This document shows positions 24,047 to 34,949 of a stretch of DNA of 38,024 bases, piece after piece. Each line of letters begins with the position of its first letter. Position 1 is the stretch's first letter. The translations under genes were made by a program, and so were the position numbers. Source of the DNA: Dipylidium caninum (Eukaryota > Platyhelminthes > Cestoda > Cyclophyllidea > Dipylidiidae); NCBI GenBank assembly GCA_017562135.1, contig QEYB01001334.1:1-38024 (forward strand). Reading direction: 5' to 3'. Below the pieces are notes generated by a model, which saw nothing but the letters and a program-made list of their open reading frames with translations, did not search any database and was not told the origin of the DNA.

Positions 24047-24473
24047 TCGGTAAAACGAGTTCCCAGTGCAAGCAGTCTTCATCCGCACTCCTGCCGTCCA
24101 TTTCTGACACATGCATCCACGGTTAGGCGCTGGAGAAAGTAGGCGCACACAGAGACGCGAATCCACACTGTCGTCTGAGGCACGTGTGCCTGACAGGTGG
24201 TCTTTGCTATCCCCCCACTGTGGCGACATGTGAAGAGACGATGCTTATTTCGTGCCGCACATTCTCCGTGTTCATGCAGTCCGTTGTCGCATTCGTAGGT
24301 CCCTTGTGACTCAATGTCACAGACACGAGACTCCTCAATTCGTCTTTTCGAAAGGGAAGCATAATTCGCTTAGTGCCAGTGTCCTAGCTAAATCCGGTGG
24401 GCGTGTTGAGGACACAGACACTCATCTAATCCAGTGCAAATTCCCCTTCGTTATGGCTATCTTCGCCCACGTT

Positions 24474-24510
24474 TCACACACCCACCACACACACACACGC
24501 ACACACACAT
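24474..24510. repeat. CA-rich microsatellite
   Basis: Imperfect (CA)n interrupted by CC and GC. Confidence 0.85.
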
Positions 24511-25560
24511 CTGCCTCTAATCGCACCTGGTCCTCCCTCACTCGCCGTTCCTATCACGGCTGGCTGCAAGTGTTCGCCAATGTCACCTCCGCAAAGAATG
24601 AGGCACTGTCACACACAGGCCAGTTTGGCGCCCTCGTCGCCTGTTGTCGGCCCCGTGCCACCATGCAGCTTTCTCGCCACTCTCCTTGCATGCCTTCGCA
24701 CCAGCCATTCCTCAATGCCGCCTCCAGCTATGTTGTTGGGCGATGGCGAAGCGGATTATTTGCCGTCATTGGGGTGGCAGAAGCCCGAGTACGGGAATAC
24801 CTCTGAGTCGCTTCAACAGAAGGACGGTGCTGCAGCTGCCACCACTTCCAACAGTCTCGAGGAACAGACGCATTCACCGTGTGCTGCCATTTATAAGGTT
24901 TCTCGCCGGACTGAGCAAGATGCCAAAGTGCGAACTGTTTGACAAACACGTGGTCTTCTAGGAAGCCCAAGAGGCAGGCTTGAAATGCCTCTGCTTCACC
25001 CATCCAACTGGCAAATGTAGTTCACCCATCTGGGCATGGGATTATGGAGCAGTGTGCATGCTCTGAGGAGGGAGTTGCTACTCCCGCCCTGTGGAACAAC
25101 TGACCTCACCGATGTGCGTGGTGCGTGAGGGGTGGATGGAGGAGGAACTGCGAACCCCACCGCCGCCCACTTGCCCTCGAACGGATTAGCAAATCACCGG
25201 TTGCTGCCAACATCTGGACGTTGCTGCGTCACCCTCAGTGGCGTCAAAGTCGCAATTGTCGACTTACTCTACCCAAACTAGCCTTCTGCTTCCCCCCTAC
25301 TCCCGCCAGTCGGCGTCAGCCTCACGTTGACAACTGACAGGTCTGCTGCTCAGAATGCGTGTGAGGGACTTCGCCGTCCGCGCACAGGTTGCTTACTGGT
25401 GCGTGCCAATGGCTGCTGCTGCTTCGTCGCTTGAGTATTCACTTAGTTAGTTGTCAGACAGTCAGTCATTTGGGTGGACGGAGAGGAAGTTAAAGAGGTC
25501 CCCTGCAACCGATTCCAGTCATGACAGACCAACGAAAGAAGGCTTCGTCATTTGCCAACA
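24511..25560. other. Gene-free stretch
   Basis: Overlapping short frames on both strands only. This is the junction where the + strand part of the array meets the - strand part. Confidence 0.4.
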
Positions 25561-25565
25561 CTGCG

Positions 25566-25571
25566 TTTATT
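25566..25571 (-). terminator. Poly(A) signal AATAAA of the - strand gene
   Basis: AATAAA on the - strand about 120 nt after the stop codon of the last exon (25690-25692), at the expected place for 3' end formation. Confidence 0.5.
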
Positions 25572-25689
25572 TGGTGGCATTTCACAACTGACAGGTGGAA
25601 CGCGGTGTGCCCTCACAGCGAGGTGTGTAGCCTCGTCGCTAGACGTCCAAGTCCATGTGGAGATTGTCTGAAATAGCAACAGACAATCG

Positions 25690-28600
25690 TCAACATAAGA
25701 AGAATGCACGTACGAATTTGTGCAAGCCAAATGCTACGGCGAAAACATGGAAGACGAGGAGGTGGAACTTGCATGTCAAAAGGAATCCGAGAATGAGGAG
25801 GTGCGGAGCTGAAAGGGCCAAACAGACGAGTTGATTGATGGCACAGAGGCAAGAAAGGCGGCCAAGTGACAACAAGGCCAGCGTGGTGAGGGACACGCGA
25901 AACATCTGCATGGCGTACCGAAGTGGGCCTCCACTCACCGTATTCACCGCCTGCGCAACCGGAAGTCATTTGAGGTGAGGAGCTTGGAAGGGGTCCGAGG
26001 GAGGTGTGCGACGCATGCGATGATGGAGTCGGTGTGGAGCAGGCGGAGGGATGATTGCAAGAACCCCGTGCCTCGTCAGTACCTGGAATCGTCCAGTTTG
26101 GTATTGTTGGTGGCGTGAAAGCAAAGTGGAGAAGATTAAATTTGCATTATCTTACGAGTGTCGATGTCAGCTACGCGAGCAGAAGTCGGTGAAGCAGCCA
26201 CCGCATTAGTTGAAGTCGTTTGCGGGAAATTGGTTTGACTTACCCCAATCTATTTTGAAGACACCGCCGGGTGAGCTGTATAGGCTAACGAAGCATCCGA
26301 CGTAGTCAAAGGGATGTTTCCTCCTCAGTTTTATTGTGAAATTTAAGAAGTTGGCATCTGTGCTGTTTGCTACAAAGGGGAAACAGCCATACCGAGTTGG
26401 AGCAGTCATTTGCAAGACGAAGGCCAACGGGGCGATTCTTTTAACTTACTGATTTCAATAATTTTCGGGACGATGTTTGGATTACGGGAAACCACACCAT
26501 TCCGAACTTCATAAATTTTGTTTGAATAGTAACCCACAGCTATCACCACCTACGCGAACAGAAAACAAGGTGTAGAGGCAAGAGATGTCGCCCTAATAGA
26601 CGAAGTCGGAACTTTGTCGAGGTCCCTCCGCATAAATTAACATAGTCGACTCACCAGCGCAGACTTTCGATAACTGCACGTCACTGCCACCGTTTTCTTA
26701 TTCCTCGCGTCAACGAAGAAGGACTGATTGGGATTCATGATGAGGCCTCCGTTAGCTAGTTAAAAAGAAGACGGTTCGCCGTAGGTGAGAGGAGAAACAA
26801 GTGGGTTGATGGAGAAACACGCAAGTACACTCACCATCATTCGAGGATTTCCATTCTCCATTAGGAAATACAGCAATGGACACGGGAATAACTGAGAACT
26901 TGGTGGAGGAGAATACAATCCACGTCATGTTTTGCCAGATTGAACCATTCATCTGCACCTCGGCATGACAATCAGTGACTGAGAAGGCGAGGGGAGGAAT
27001 AAAAGGGTTACTGGTGGAGGGGGTGAGGCTCGGTGTGGTGTTGGAGTCGTCAGCAGTGAGAGGTGTTGCCGCTTATGCGGGCCCTCTACTTGAGGAATGC
27101 AGCAGAACGTACTCTGAGTGTAGGAGCATTCGAAACCGCCGACGGGGCAGTCATCTCCGCCTATTCTGGTACAGATGGGGTTTCCAGACAACGTATGCGC
27201 ACAAACCGTCTAGCAAAGGAAACAAGAAATCATGTCAATGGTGGGAACCACAAAGACTTCTCTGGAGTAGAAGCCAACTTACGTTGTATCTGCCTGGAAG
27301 TGAAAAATCGAGGAAGAATGTGCTGTTGATTGGGCCGCTCACGATTCTGCTTTCATTTGCAGGAACTCTCAATTGAACACCTGAAATGCGGCAGTTTTAG
27401 CAAACTCCTTCTTCCCCACTTCCACTTTTATCGAAGACGTCCACATCGGCTGATTTACTTTCGTTTTTTCCTTCCTGCCTACCATCCTTCCTTCCTTCCT
27501 TCTTCCCTGCCTACCTCCATCCGTCGCCTCTCCACGCCGCCCCCCTCGCCACCCTTCTGGACATTCGCCTGGCAAAGCAATTTCTCGCTCTCAACACCAG
27601 GCAGTCGACTTGCAAGAAATCACTGCTCTCAGCCGTTGATTTTGCAACACCAACCTCGAACACCGCTTTCGTGTGTGTCTCAACAGGCGGAAATTATGAC
27701 TGGAGCTGATGGGCCACTATTTCTACTCCACGCAGAGGCGATTTTCGTGGACACTTGCAGTTAGGCATCTGAGGCACCCTCATCGCGACGGGGGAGGAAA
27801 AGTGGCCTACGAACGAGACGATGGACCACGTGGAGATGGCCAATGCCCAGAATGAATCGCCACTCGCTTTTCCCCCCCCCCCTGCCCCCAGTGGATGGAG
27901 TGCGTGGGTAACTGGGTGAATGGGTGGGTGGGTGGGTGGGTGGAAGTGCCGCCTTGCCAGTAAGATGAACATGATGCTGGTGAATGCGGTAGTGAATGAG
28001 TGAGTCTGTGCATGCATGTGTGAGCTTTCCAGCCTTCAATCCTGGATGCTCGAATAAAGGAGGGAGGAGAGAGTGCAGACATAAGATCAGATGGGCAGTT
28101 GACTGGCCTGACCTACCCCAATCTATCTTGTAGACCGCGCCTTTAAAGCCATCTGAGACATATAAGCAACCGAGGTAATCAACAGGTCCTTTTCTCCTCA
28201 CGTCAATTGTGAAATTCGCAAACGTTTCATCCGTGCTCCTGCCTGCAAAAAGAGTATCCACGATGAGGTTGCGCTTTTATCCATTTAGGCTGGGACCAAG
28301 ATTCAAGTGTCAACGGTAAGTTGCGTTTAGCTTACTGATGACAACCATTCGCGGGGCGAGGGGTGTTGAGTCGACATCTGAAAGATCCCAAAACGTGTAG
28401 TCTTCGGTTGCACCAGTGCCCGTCATTATCTCAATCTGGGCAAACACAAAGACTGTGAGTGCATAATTCGGACATTGCGATAAGAGATGTGGCAATTGCG
28501 GGGAAAGTCGGAGGAGTGACGAGATTTACCTAGCTAGCTAACTAAGCCAGACTGCGTGGCAGACTCACCCAGTCAGTCGCACGGTGGTATCTGCACGTGA

Positions 28601-29772
28601 CTGTCACCTTCTCCTTGTCTTTAGCGTCAATGAGGAGGGAGTCGTGTGGATCCATGACGAGGCCTTTGGTGGCTGGCGAGAAAGGCGGTTAGTGTTGTTG
28701 GCGGCAGCACAAATAAATGGAGTGATGAGTTAGTTGCCTTGCAGACTCACCACCACTCGAATCCCACACCCCGTTAGGAAAGAAGGCAATTGAAATGAGC
28801 ACTCCCCTATAGTCACGATGGTGGAAGATGATCCACGAAACATCTCGCCGGATGGAGCCGTTCATCTGCACCTCCGCGTGACAATCAGAGACTGGCAAAG
28901 CAGGAGACGGAGAGCGTTAGTATTGGGGGGAGAATGGGGAGTGGACTTGCTGTTTGTGTTGTTGATGCGAGGTGCTGGAGGAGCGTGCACGTGCACGTGG
29001 TGCGTTGATGAGGAATGGAGAAGTACGTACTCTGAGTGTAGGAATAATTGAAGTATTTAGTGGAAAATCCTCCTTCCCTTATGCCGGAGTAGTCGAGTTT
29101 TTCGGACATGCTGTGCACGCAGACTTGCTAATTGGAAAAGTGAAAAAAGAAGTCACGAATAAATATTAGAAGACCTCGATGAAAAGAAAAGTCGACTTAC
29201 GTCGAAAATTCCTGGAAGTGAAAAGTTGAGGTGGAACGTGCTGCCGATGGGACCGTTCACGATTCTGCTTTCACCTCCTTCAATTGGACGCCCTGCCAAT
29301 TGCGCGTCTGCAAATGGAACATTAAAACACATCACCAAAACATCATTTCCTCGCCGTCATCCACCACTGCCCTCCACCGCTTCCTCCTTCTCCTCTCACA
29401 TCCTCTCCCACCTGACTCCGCCAAATCCCCCTCGCCTCACACGACTGCCCAGGTGAACATTCTCCAGTGAAAGGTCGCTCCACTCTCGGGCAGGGCAGCA
29501 TCGCCGTGAGGCACACGACTACCGTCTGTCTGCGTGACGCTGTTCACACTGCCACCGAGTCCCCTCGGTGCAACAAGGCGCGATCGAGTGACTGGCAAGT
29601 GTTTCAAGTGAGGCTGATGTGGAGCTGAGGAGCGGTGAGTGAATGTGCCAACCAGTGCGGCGGAGTGGAAGGGGACGGGGACTGGGCTGGGGACGGGGAC
29701 GGGGACGGGGACGCCACTTACTTGCGTGGATGCAGATGAGGCCGAAGAAGAGGACTGTTGTTCTCGCAGCAT
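25690..29772 (-). CDS. Two-cassette secreted or surface Ig-like family protein, 15 exons
   Basis: Exons in transcription order: 29772-29722, 29307-29201, 29127-29031, 28891-28751, 28663-28569, 28435-28336, 28242-28117 (cassette 1); 27380-27283, 27209-27113, 26978-26835, 26746-26655, 26549-26450, 26369-26244 (cassette 2); 26082-25939 (stalk); 25808-25690 (tail). All junctions are GT-AG and the phases agree throughout. Exon 1 encodes a hydrophobic signal (VLFFGLICIHA), but a G appears missing after the ATG: GCTGCGAGAACAACA follows 'AT' rather than 'ATG', so the annotated frame needs one base. With it the protein is about 545 residues. The stalk exon is Ser/Thr/Pro-rich and ends MTSGCAGGEY. The tail (LLILGFLLTCKFHLLVF...) is hydrophobic, fitting a membrane or GPI-anchor signal. 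The first cassette lacks stalk and tail exons and the second lacks a signal exon, which is why I read them as one gene. The alternative is two incomplete genes. Confidence 0.65.
26244..27380 (-). repeat. Cassette 2 of the - strand gene (six exons, 657 nt coding)
   Basis: All six exons are open: VQLRVPANESRIVSGPINST, then ICTRIGGDDCPVGGFECSYT, DCHAEVQMNGS, KTVAVTCSYR, and NFTIKLRRKHPFDYVGC. The exon 6 Trp seen in the other intact copies is absent (YEVRNG). Its own donor after exon 7 is GTAAGT and joins the stalk exon in phase 1. Confidence 0.75.
27381..28116 (-). other. Intron joining the two cassettes (inferred), with a (GGGT)n repeat
   Basis: 736 nt between the GTAGGT donor of cassette 1 exon 7 and the CAG acceptor of cassette 2 exon 2, both phase 1. 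It contains a (GGGT)n run at 27918-27943 and a CT-rich tract at 27470-27560. I searched it for a stalk or tail exon of cassette 1, or a signal exon of cassette 2, and found none that convinces. Confidence 0.5.
27918..27943. repeat. (GGGT)n microsatellite
   Basis: About six GGGT units, preceded by diverged units back to about 27901. Confidence 0.9.
28117..29307 (-). repeat. Cassette 1 of the - strand gene (six exons, 666 nt coding)
   Basis: All six exons are open with clean splice sites: ESRIVNGPIGSTFHLNFSLP, then KYFNYSYTQ, SDCHAEVQMNGSIRRDVSWI, KEKVTVTCRYHR, YTFWD, and NFTIDVRRKGPVDYLGCLY. Exon 2 is 9 nt longer than in the other copies (extra residues after NAQLAG). Confidence 0.8.
29671..29713. 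repeat. (GGGGAC)n minisatellite in intron 1
   Basis: About six GGGGAC units on the + strand, immediately next to the exon 1 donor of the - strand gene (CCCCGT on the coding strand). Confidence 0.9.
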
Positions 29773-29808
29773 TTGGCGTCAGGTGAGACCTCCACCGCGT
29801 GCGCTCCC

Positions 29809-29833
29809 CTTTTATCCTGTTGAAAGTAGGTCA
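29809..29833 (-). promoter_or_regulatory. Core promoter of the - strand gene (conserved motif plus TATA box)
   Basis: On the - strand: CTGACCTACTTTCA, then AACAGGATAAAAG about 40 nt before the ATG. It matches the promoter of the + strand gene at 14274-14299 in sequence, order and distance to the start codon. Confidence 0.65.
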
Positions 29834-29869
29834 GCAGGCGGATTCACATTGGCCTGCATGCCAACGTCT

Positions 29870-30335
29870 CGTGCCTTCGCCTGCCACCAAAGAAGTGCAC
29901 GCAAATGCCCCATTGCGCCCTCAAGCGTGGCCCTGTCTGCCCCGCTTGCTTTCTGGGTCCTCCTGGCTTGCGGTGGAAAAATGTCGTGAGTTGATGCGAT
30001 AGCGCAAACTCTCCTGTGGTGCAGGAATCTCAAGGAGGCCTTGCCATTTCACAGTGTCATTTCAGTGTGAAGCTGATTGTTGAAATAATGTGGGGGAGCA
30101 GGCGAGTAGCTGTGACAACTAAGCCATTGACGGGTAGGAAATTCGTGCTTCATTGTGCTATGCGCTGTTTATCCACAAGCGGTGAGGCGGCAAAGCTTCC
30201 CTCTCTTTCTGTCTTTCTTTCTTTCTGTCAAAGACGCCAAAGGCGTGTACACGGACTTTCACATGACGCCCTCAAGCGTGGGTTAATCCACGCCGCTGGC
30301 TTTCTTCGTTCTCTCGGCGTGCACTGAGGCAAAAC
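29870..30335. repeat. Local imperfect duplication upstream of the - strand gene
   Basis: A unit around 29915-29985 (GCGCCCTCAAGCGTGG ... GCTTGCTTTCTGGGTCCTC) recurs at about 30267-30330 (ACGCCCTCAAGCGTGG ... GCTGGCTTTCTTCGTTCTC). A weaker third match lies near 10005-10050. No gene is supported here. Confidence 0.5.
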
Positions 30336-30689
30336 CACAAGTCGCCATTGGCCAACTAAGCTTGTAGCCCAACTCCTTTCAAGCACACTATTGCAAGACG
30401 AAGACATTTCAAGGGGGCGGCGATCTTCTCCAACGCCTTGAGGTCACCGTCTGTGTATTACAACAGTCATGCATGAAGAGCTCTCACGGCCTCATCAGCA
30501 GGTGCCTCAGACTGTCTGGTGTTGGTGGCAATTTGGCGCTCTTCATGCTGGCAGCACTCAGGTCGACACAAGAAAAGACTTGTAAACATTTTCAGCAGCT
30601 GACGAAAGCCGTGGTATGCTAATGGGAGGAGAAAAATTTCCTGACTTGATAGGATAATGGGACATCGTTTGAGTTGCGAGATTCGGACG

Positions 30690-30980
30690 GAGAGACGTGT
30701 CAAAGTGAGTGATGTTTATCTTGAGAATCAGAACGGAGGCATCATCCCACCATTCCAAGTACGCTGGTCTGTCATGCGCACGTTTCCACGTGTCTACAGT
30801 CCAACAGTAGCTGTTCTTTGTCCTTTTGTTGGTTGCACCACGAGGAGATCTCGTTCGTGACAAATGGTCATCGTCTCGTCGGTGAACAATTCTGTTTACC
30901 AGTGTCCAACAGCACACCTCGAGGCGAGGAGAATGACGACAGTTGCTTGGTAACACGAAGTAGAAGACGCCAGTCGACGG
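30690..30980. repeat. Dispersed repeat R1, copy 2
   Basis: Partner of the repeat at about 7300-7700, same orientation, with matching blocks in the same order. The + strand shows LCPFVGCTTRR followed by a frame break; the - strand shows short pieces similar to those of copy 1. The protein is not recognised and the coding strand is uncertain. Confidence 0.5.
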
Positions 30981-33420
30981 AGCCAACGACAGCGATGCGC
31001 TAGCGAACATTCCTACTTATGTCAAATCGTAGAAACCGAGTGTGCACCGCATAGTCCCCCACCAACGCGTGAGAACTCCTCACGGACACGGCCAAACGAG
31101 CCAATCTTCTTAAAGTGGTAAAGAAGAGAAGCCGGGAAACTGGCACACCTCTGCACTGGTCCTCTGCACTACCAACTATCCTCTACCTCCTCGTCATCCT
31201 CGTCATCCTCTGACCTCTTCTCCACTCACCTCATTATCACGTCTCTGGGCATTGTCCTCCTCTACTACCGCCTACGATCTCTCCACTACCGCCTTACGCT
31301 GCCCGTGTTGACAGAAGGTGTCTTGTGTCTACCCCGGTTCAGGCACTTGGAAGAGAAGCAACTTTCACCCTTCAACCTGGCGTGCTAATGCTATGAAAAT
31401 GTAAATGTCCTTTCGTATGACAGCGTTGAAGCAAGTAGGTTGCAGCCCACTGGGAACAGAATCTCTCCGCAGAATTCACTCGTTCTTCTCACTGCAATCA
31501 CTACTAACTGACGAGTCCCACAGTTCAACCAGTAAAAAACTTGTACCTCTTCTTATAAAGTAGTGCTGACTCTACTTAAGCCAAATCATGAGAGGTTTGC
31601 TCAGCCTCTCGGTAAGTTATTTAATGCATTCTTCGTCTGTTGGTGTATTTGTTTATCTTCATGCCCAATGGGCAAACCTTGGACCCGCAAAAGGGCAGCA
31701 CTGAAGACGCAACGAGTTTAAAAGTCCTGAATATACCGTGCCGACATCGAGTCATTTCACATTCCCTTTCTCGTGTGAAATTAGCCGGACGAGGGTTGGT
31801 TATCAGTCGAGATAAGTGGCCATACAGAGAAGTACTTTGAGTGAGAAGAACTTTTGCTGGGGGAGTGCGAATCCCGCGTGGTTTCCGGTGCGTGTTAATT
31901 CGACTTCTTTTCTAATAAAAATCATCGCCATTTAGATTGACTTTTTGCCCCTCGATCCACACGCATTCCGTCTAATGTGACAATTCACACTAGTTCTACA
32001 GTCAATTTTGATCCCTTTCAAGAAAACGCCTTTTAATGCTGTTTCTTCTGTGTATACTCGACCCTGTTCCAGCATTAAATGCCATGTCGCCAAGCCCAGT
32101 ATGATCTGAGGGTGAAGAAGAGGAAATGTACTGGACCTCGACATCCACGTAAATTGTCGTTGATGGCTTAGTCGAGACAATTCGTGAGTCGAGAGTCGAA
32201 GTTCAGGGATTTACTCAATTCCTTTCCCACCTCGACTAATCTTAAACTGTTCTGCCAATCGTGGGCCGTATTACCACCGGTGCTCTTGGTGAGCGCCTAC
32301 CACCGCCTCGTCCTCCTCTCGTGTCCCATGTCCCCTGGCGGGAGACTCATGTCTTCTCCACGGTTGGGCACCATTTTTAAAATGATGGGGAATGAAATAG
32401 AGATGCAAATTCTTGCCTTTGCATGATGGCCACTCTTTGGCCTCCCTTCATGAGACGCCTCAGTGGAGACGTGAAGGAGATCCAGTCCCGCGGCTACAGG
32501 GACGCGTGGGTGGATTCGAGCGACATCGGCTCCGCAGACAAGCATTACGCCTCCGCTGCAGCAAGGCGTGGAGGTCACTTAGTGGGCAGAAAATACACGC
32601 AGAGCGAGGAAGTGCAGTCCTCAGCATAGTGGATTGAATGAAACACACTATCCCTCCACATGAAGTGATGAAGGGGACAGAAGAATATTATTTCATCGCG
32701 GTTAGACATGCCCAATTTATATATTTCATTACACAGGGGTGCGAGAGAGAACAACGAAAGTGCAACCACGTACATTCCTGTCATCCCCACTCACACGACT
32801 GCGCTTCCTTCATTCAAGACGAGATGACGATTGCCGGGTTCTGTACTCGCACAACCCTTTCAAATGACCTCATCCTAAAACGCCGATTTGATCATGGCTT
32901 AGTCGTGGTGAGGTGACTGCCAGCAGGACATACGCCCAATCGCGCCAGTTGTCGTGTATCCCCTTGCTATTATTCCATTAGGACGTTTCTCATCGTCAGC
33001 CCAAAGAGGTGACTTCGTGAATCCGAAATCCATCAGGCAAATAACAGTGGAGCGAGGCTGACAGACATCGAGGCTATCAGTCGTCTTTTCTCGCGGGTCC
33101 CCTTTCTGTTCCCCACCTGGGCTTTTCATTGAGCCCTCAGTTACACGTAATGTCAGTTTAACGACTGGGTGGAATAAACCATTCGCCCTGGGGGACGGAG
33201 TTACAGGCATATCCACTCGTGAAGTGAACCCACGGTGGATAAAGTGAGTTAAGAAGACAAAGAGGCCACAGTTAACTGTCGAGTAATCACTCAGCTAGTC
33301 AGTCAGAAAGGGAGAGATGATAACAGCAACGCTGACCGACCCCAATCTGTTCCTCTTTGTTCAGCCACACTCCCGAAACCCACTCGATCTTATCAACTAC
33401 TCTGATAGAGGCCGATTCCC
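30981..33420. other. Gene-free stretch
   Basis: Contains a short (CCTCGTCAT)n duplication near 31188-31210. Reading frames near 32413-32637 lack any recognisable domain. No exon of the family seen. Confidence 0.4.
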
Positions 33421-33421
33421 A

Positions 33422-34440
33422 CTCTCTCGCTGTCTCCCACTTTCCTCAGTTCTTTGGTCCACCTGAGGGGGGGAGAGAGAGAAAGAGAGCGAGAGCGTTG
33501 AAGAGCTCTGGCTCAACCAATCCACGCCTCATTCTCGACGCTGCTACTCAACAGATTAGTGGTTCGTCATTTAGTAATGCAGCGGTCTTATCAATTACTC
33601 CGAATTAGCCTGGTTATTCGCAAATGGACACTGCAGCGTCGACAACGACCGTCCACACCGGGCATGCATATGAGAGTCCATTGCTGATAGAGCTTCGGTG
33701 TTGCGCCTCAGGCAGACGACACAGCCCGCGTAGCGAAGTGATGCCGTAGGACATGAGTTTGCCAACATTGCTCAATTAGAGTGACTGTCCTATGATCGCC
33801 ATACTGTTTCACTTTTACCTTATACAGCGCTTCTTGCATTCCTCTGCCTCTCTCTCTCTCTCTCTCTCTCTCGCTGTCTCCCACTTTCCTCAGTGGTTTT
33901 AGTGAGGCTGAGGGGGCCAGAGAGAAAGAGAAAGGGAGAGAGAGTAAGAGCGCTCTGAGTCCGACGTCGAACCCCAGGGGAGACACGTTGATCCAGCTCA
34001 TGTCAGGGCCCACGTCCTCACAGCTAGAAGGACAAATGCGTATGGAGATTGTCTGGATTGTTAGTAAAGACAGGCCATTGGTTTGCCTCAAGTACTACCG
34101 TAACCAAAAGTGGGAAAAGGGGAGCCAAGTTGTTTCGTCTTGGAACAAATGGCTGCCATTCCCTCTAGACCATGTCGACGTACTCCAAACTACCTTGAAG
34201 ACAGCGCCACGGCTTCCCACTTTGCGTACAAACATTCGAGGTATTCCAAAGGTGGGGACAACACTCTTCACTTCTATTGTGGCATCAAAAACCTGACAAT
34301 GACTGTTTATGACCGCCATAAGTACTATTTTTACTCCTACCGCTTACACAGCGCCCTTCTGAATCCCTCTCTCTCTCGCTGTCTCCCACTTTCCCTCATT
34401 GGTTTAGTCAGGCTGAGGCTGCAACCCTGTAGACTTACCA
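33422..34440. repeat. Three copies of a CT-rich block
   Basis: The word TCTCGCTGTCTCCCAC, followed by TTTCC(C)TCA, recurs at about 33424, 33871 and 34376. Copies 2 and 3 share a longer upstream block (GA(C/T)CGCCATA... and ACAGCGC(T/C)CTTCT) and copies 1 and 2 share a downstream GAGAGAGAAAGAG tract. Copy 2 includes a perfect (TC)n run at 33848-33872. Copy 3 overlaps the space between exons 4 and 7 of relic F. Confidence 0.7.
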
Positions 34441-34904
34441 ACAGCCGATGGGTTCCACTCTGCATTGCGAAAGACAGCCACGCAAACGGGAATAAGTGAG
34501 GAAGGACAACTTCGGTGATAGAGGACACTTTACGAGATATTGTGAGGGATAAGACTTGTCATCCGCACTTCCGCATGACAAATCAGCGACTGGCTTTTTT
34601 TGATGATGGAAAGCAAAGGGGAGCCATTATCCTTCCTGAGGGTGGAGAGGTCATCCGCAGCTATTGGAGTTTGTGTCATACGACGTACCGTGCCAGGTGA
34701 TGAGAAGAGCCACGTGAGTGTGGAAAGTTTTTGTGTTGGCAAACCAATCGTAGGAAGAGGGAATTGGGAGCTTTTGCTCCAATTGAGGTTGAACGAATGG
34801 TTCTTCCAGTCAAAGCACGTACAAGAAATGGAATAATTTAACGTGGAGCGAGCGACTTCGAAGTAAGTCGCTGAGAGGCGGACAACTGATTGAGCGTGAG
34901 TTGT
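34184..34904 (-). pseudogene. Relic cassette F (exons 3, 4 and 7), closest to copy B2
   Basis: On the - strand: exon 3 (34904-34823) is open and phase-correct (TYFEVARSTLNYSIS, donor GTACGT); exon 4 (34589-34439) keeps CHAEVRMTSLIPHNIS but has an extra T before it and a stop after it; exon 7 (about 34296-34184) keeps SRGAVFKVVW and a GTACGT donor. Only about 140 nt separate exons 4 and 7, so exons 5 and 6 are deleted; that gap holds one copy of the CT-rich block. The intron after exon 7 shares a 25-nt identical stretch with copy B2 (5157-5181). No exon 1, 2, 8 or 9 found. Confidence 0.65.
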
Positions 34905-34949
34905 CTGCAAACAGCATTCGTGCCGTTTCCCCCAGTAAATATCCAAACA

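Noticed and set aside
27694..27820. Possible stalk exon for the first - strand cassette (starting HFSSPVAMRV)
   Set aside because: An acceptor-like TCGTTCGTAG precedes it, but it lacks TSGCA, no tail exon follows, and joining directly to the second cassette fits phases better.
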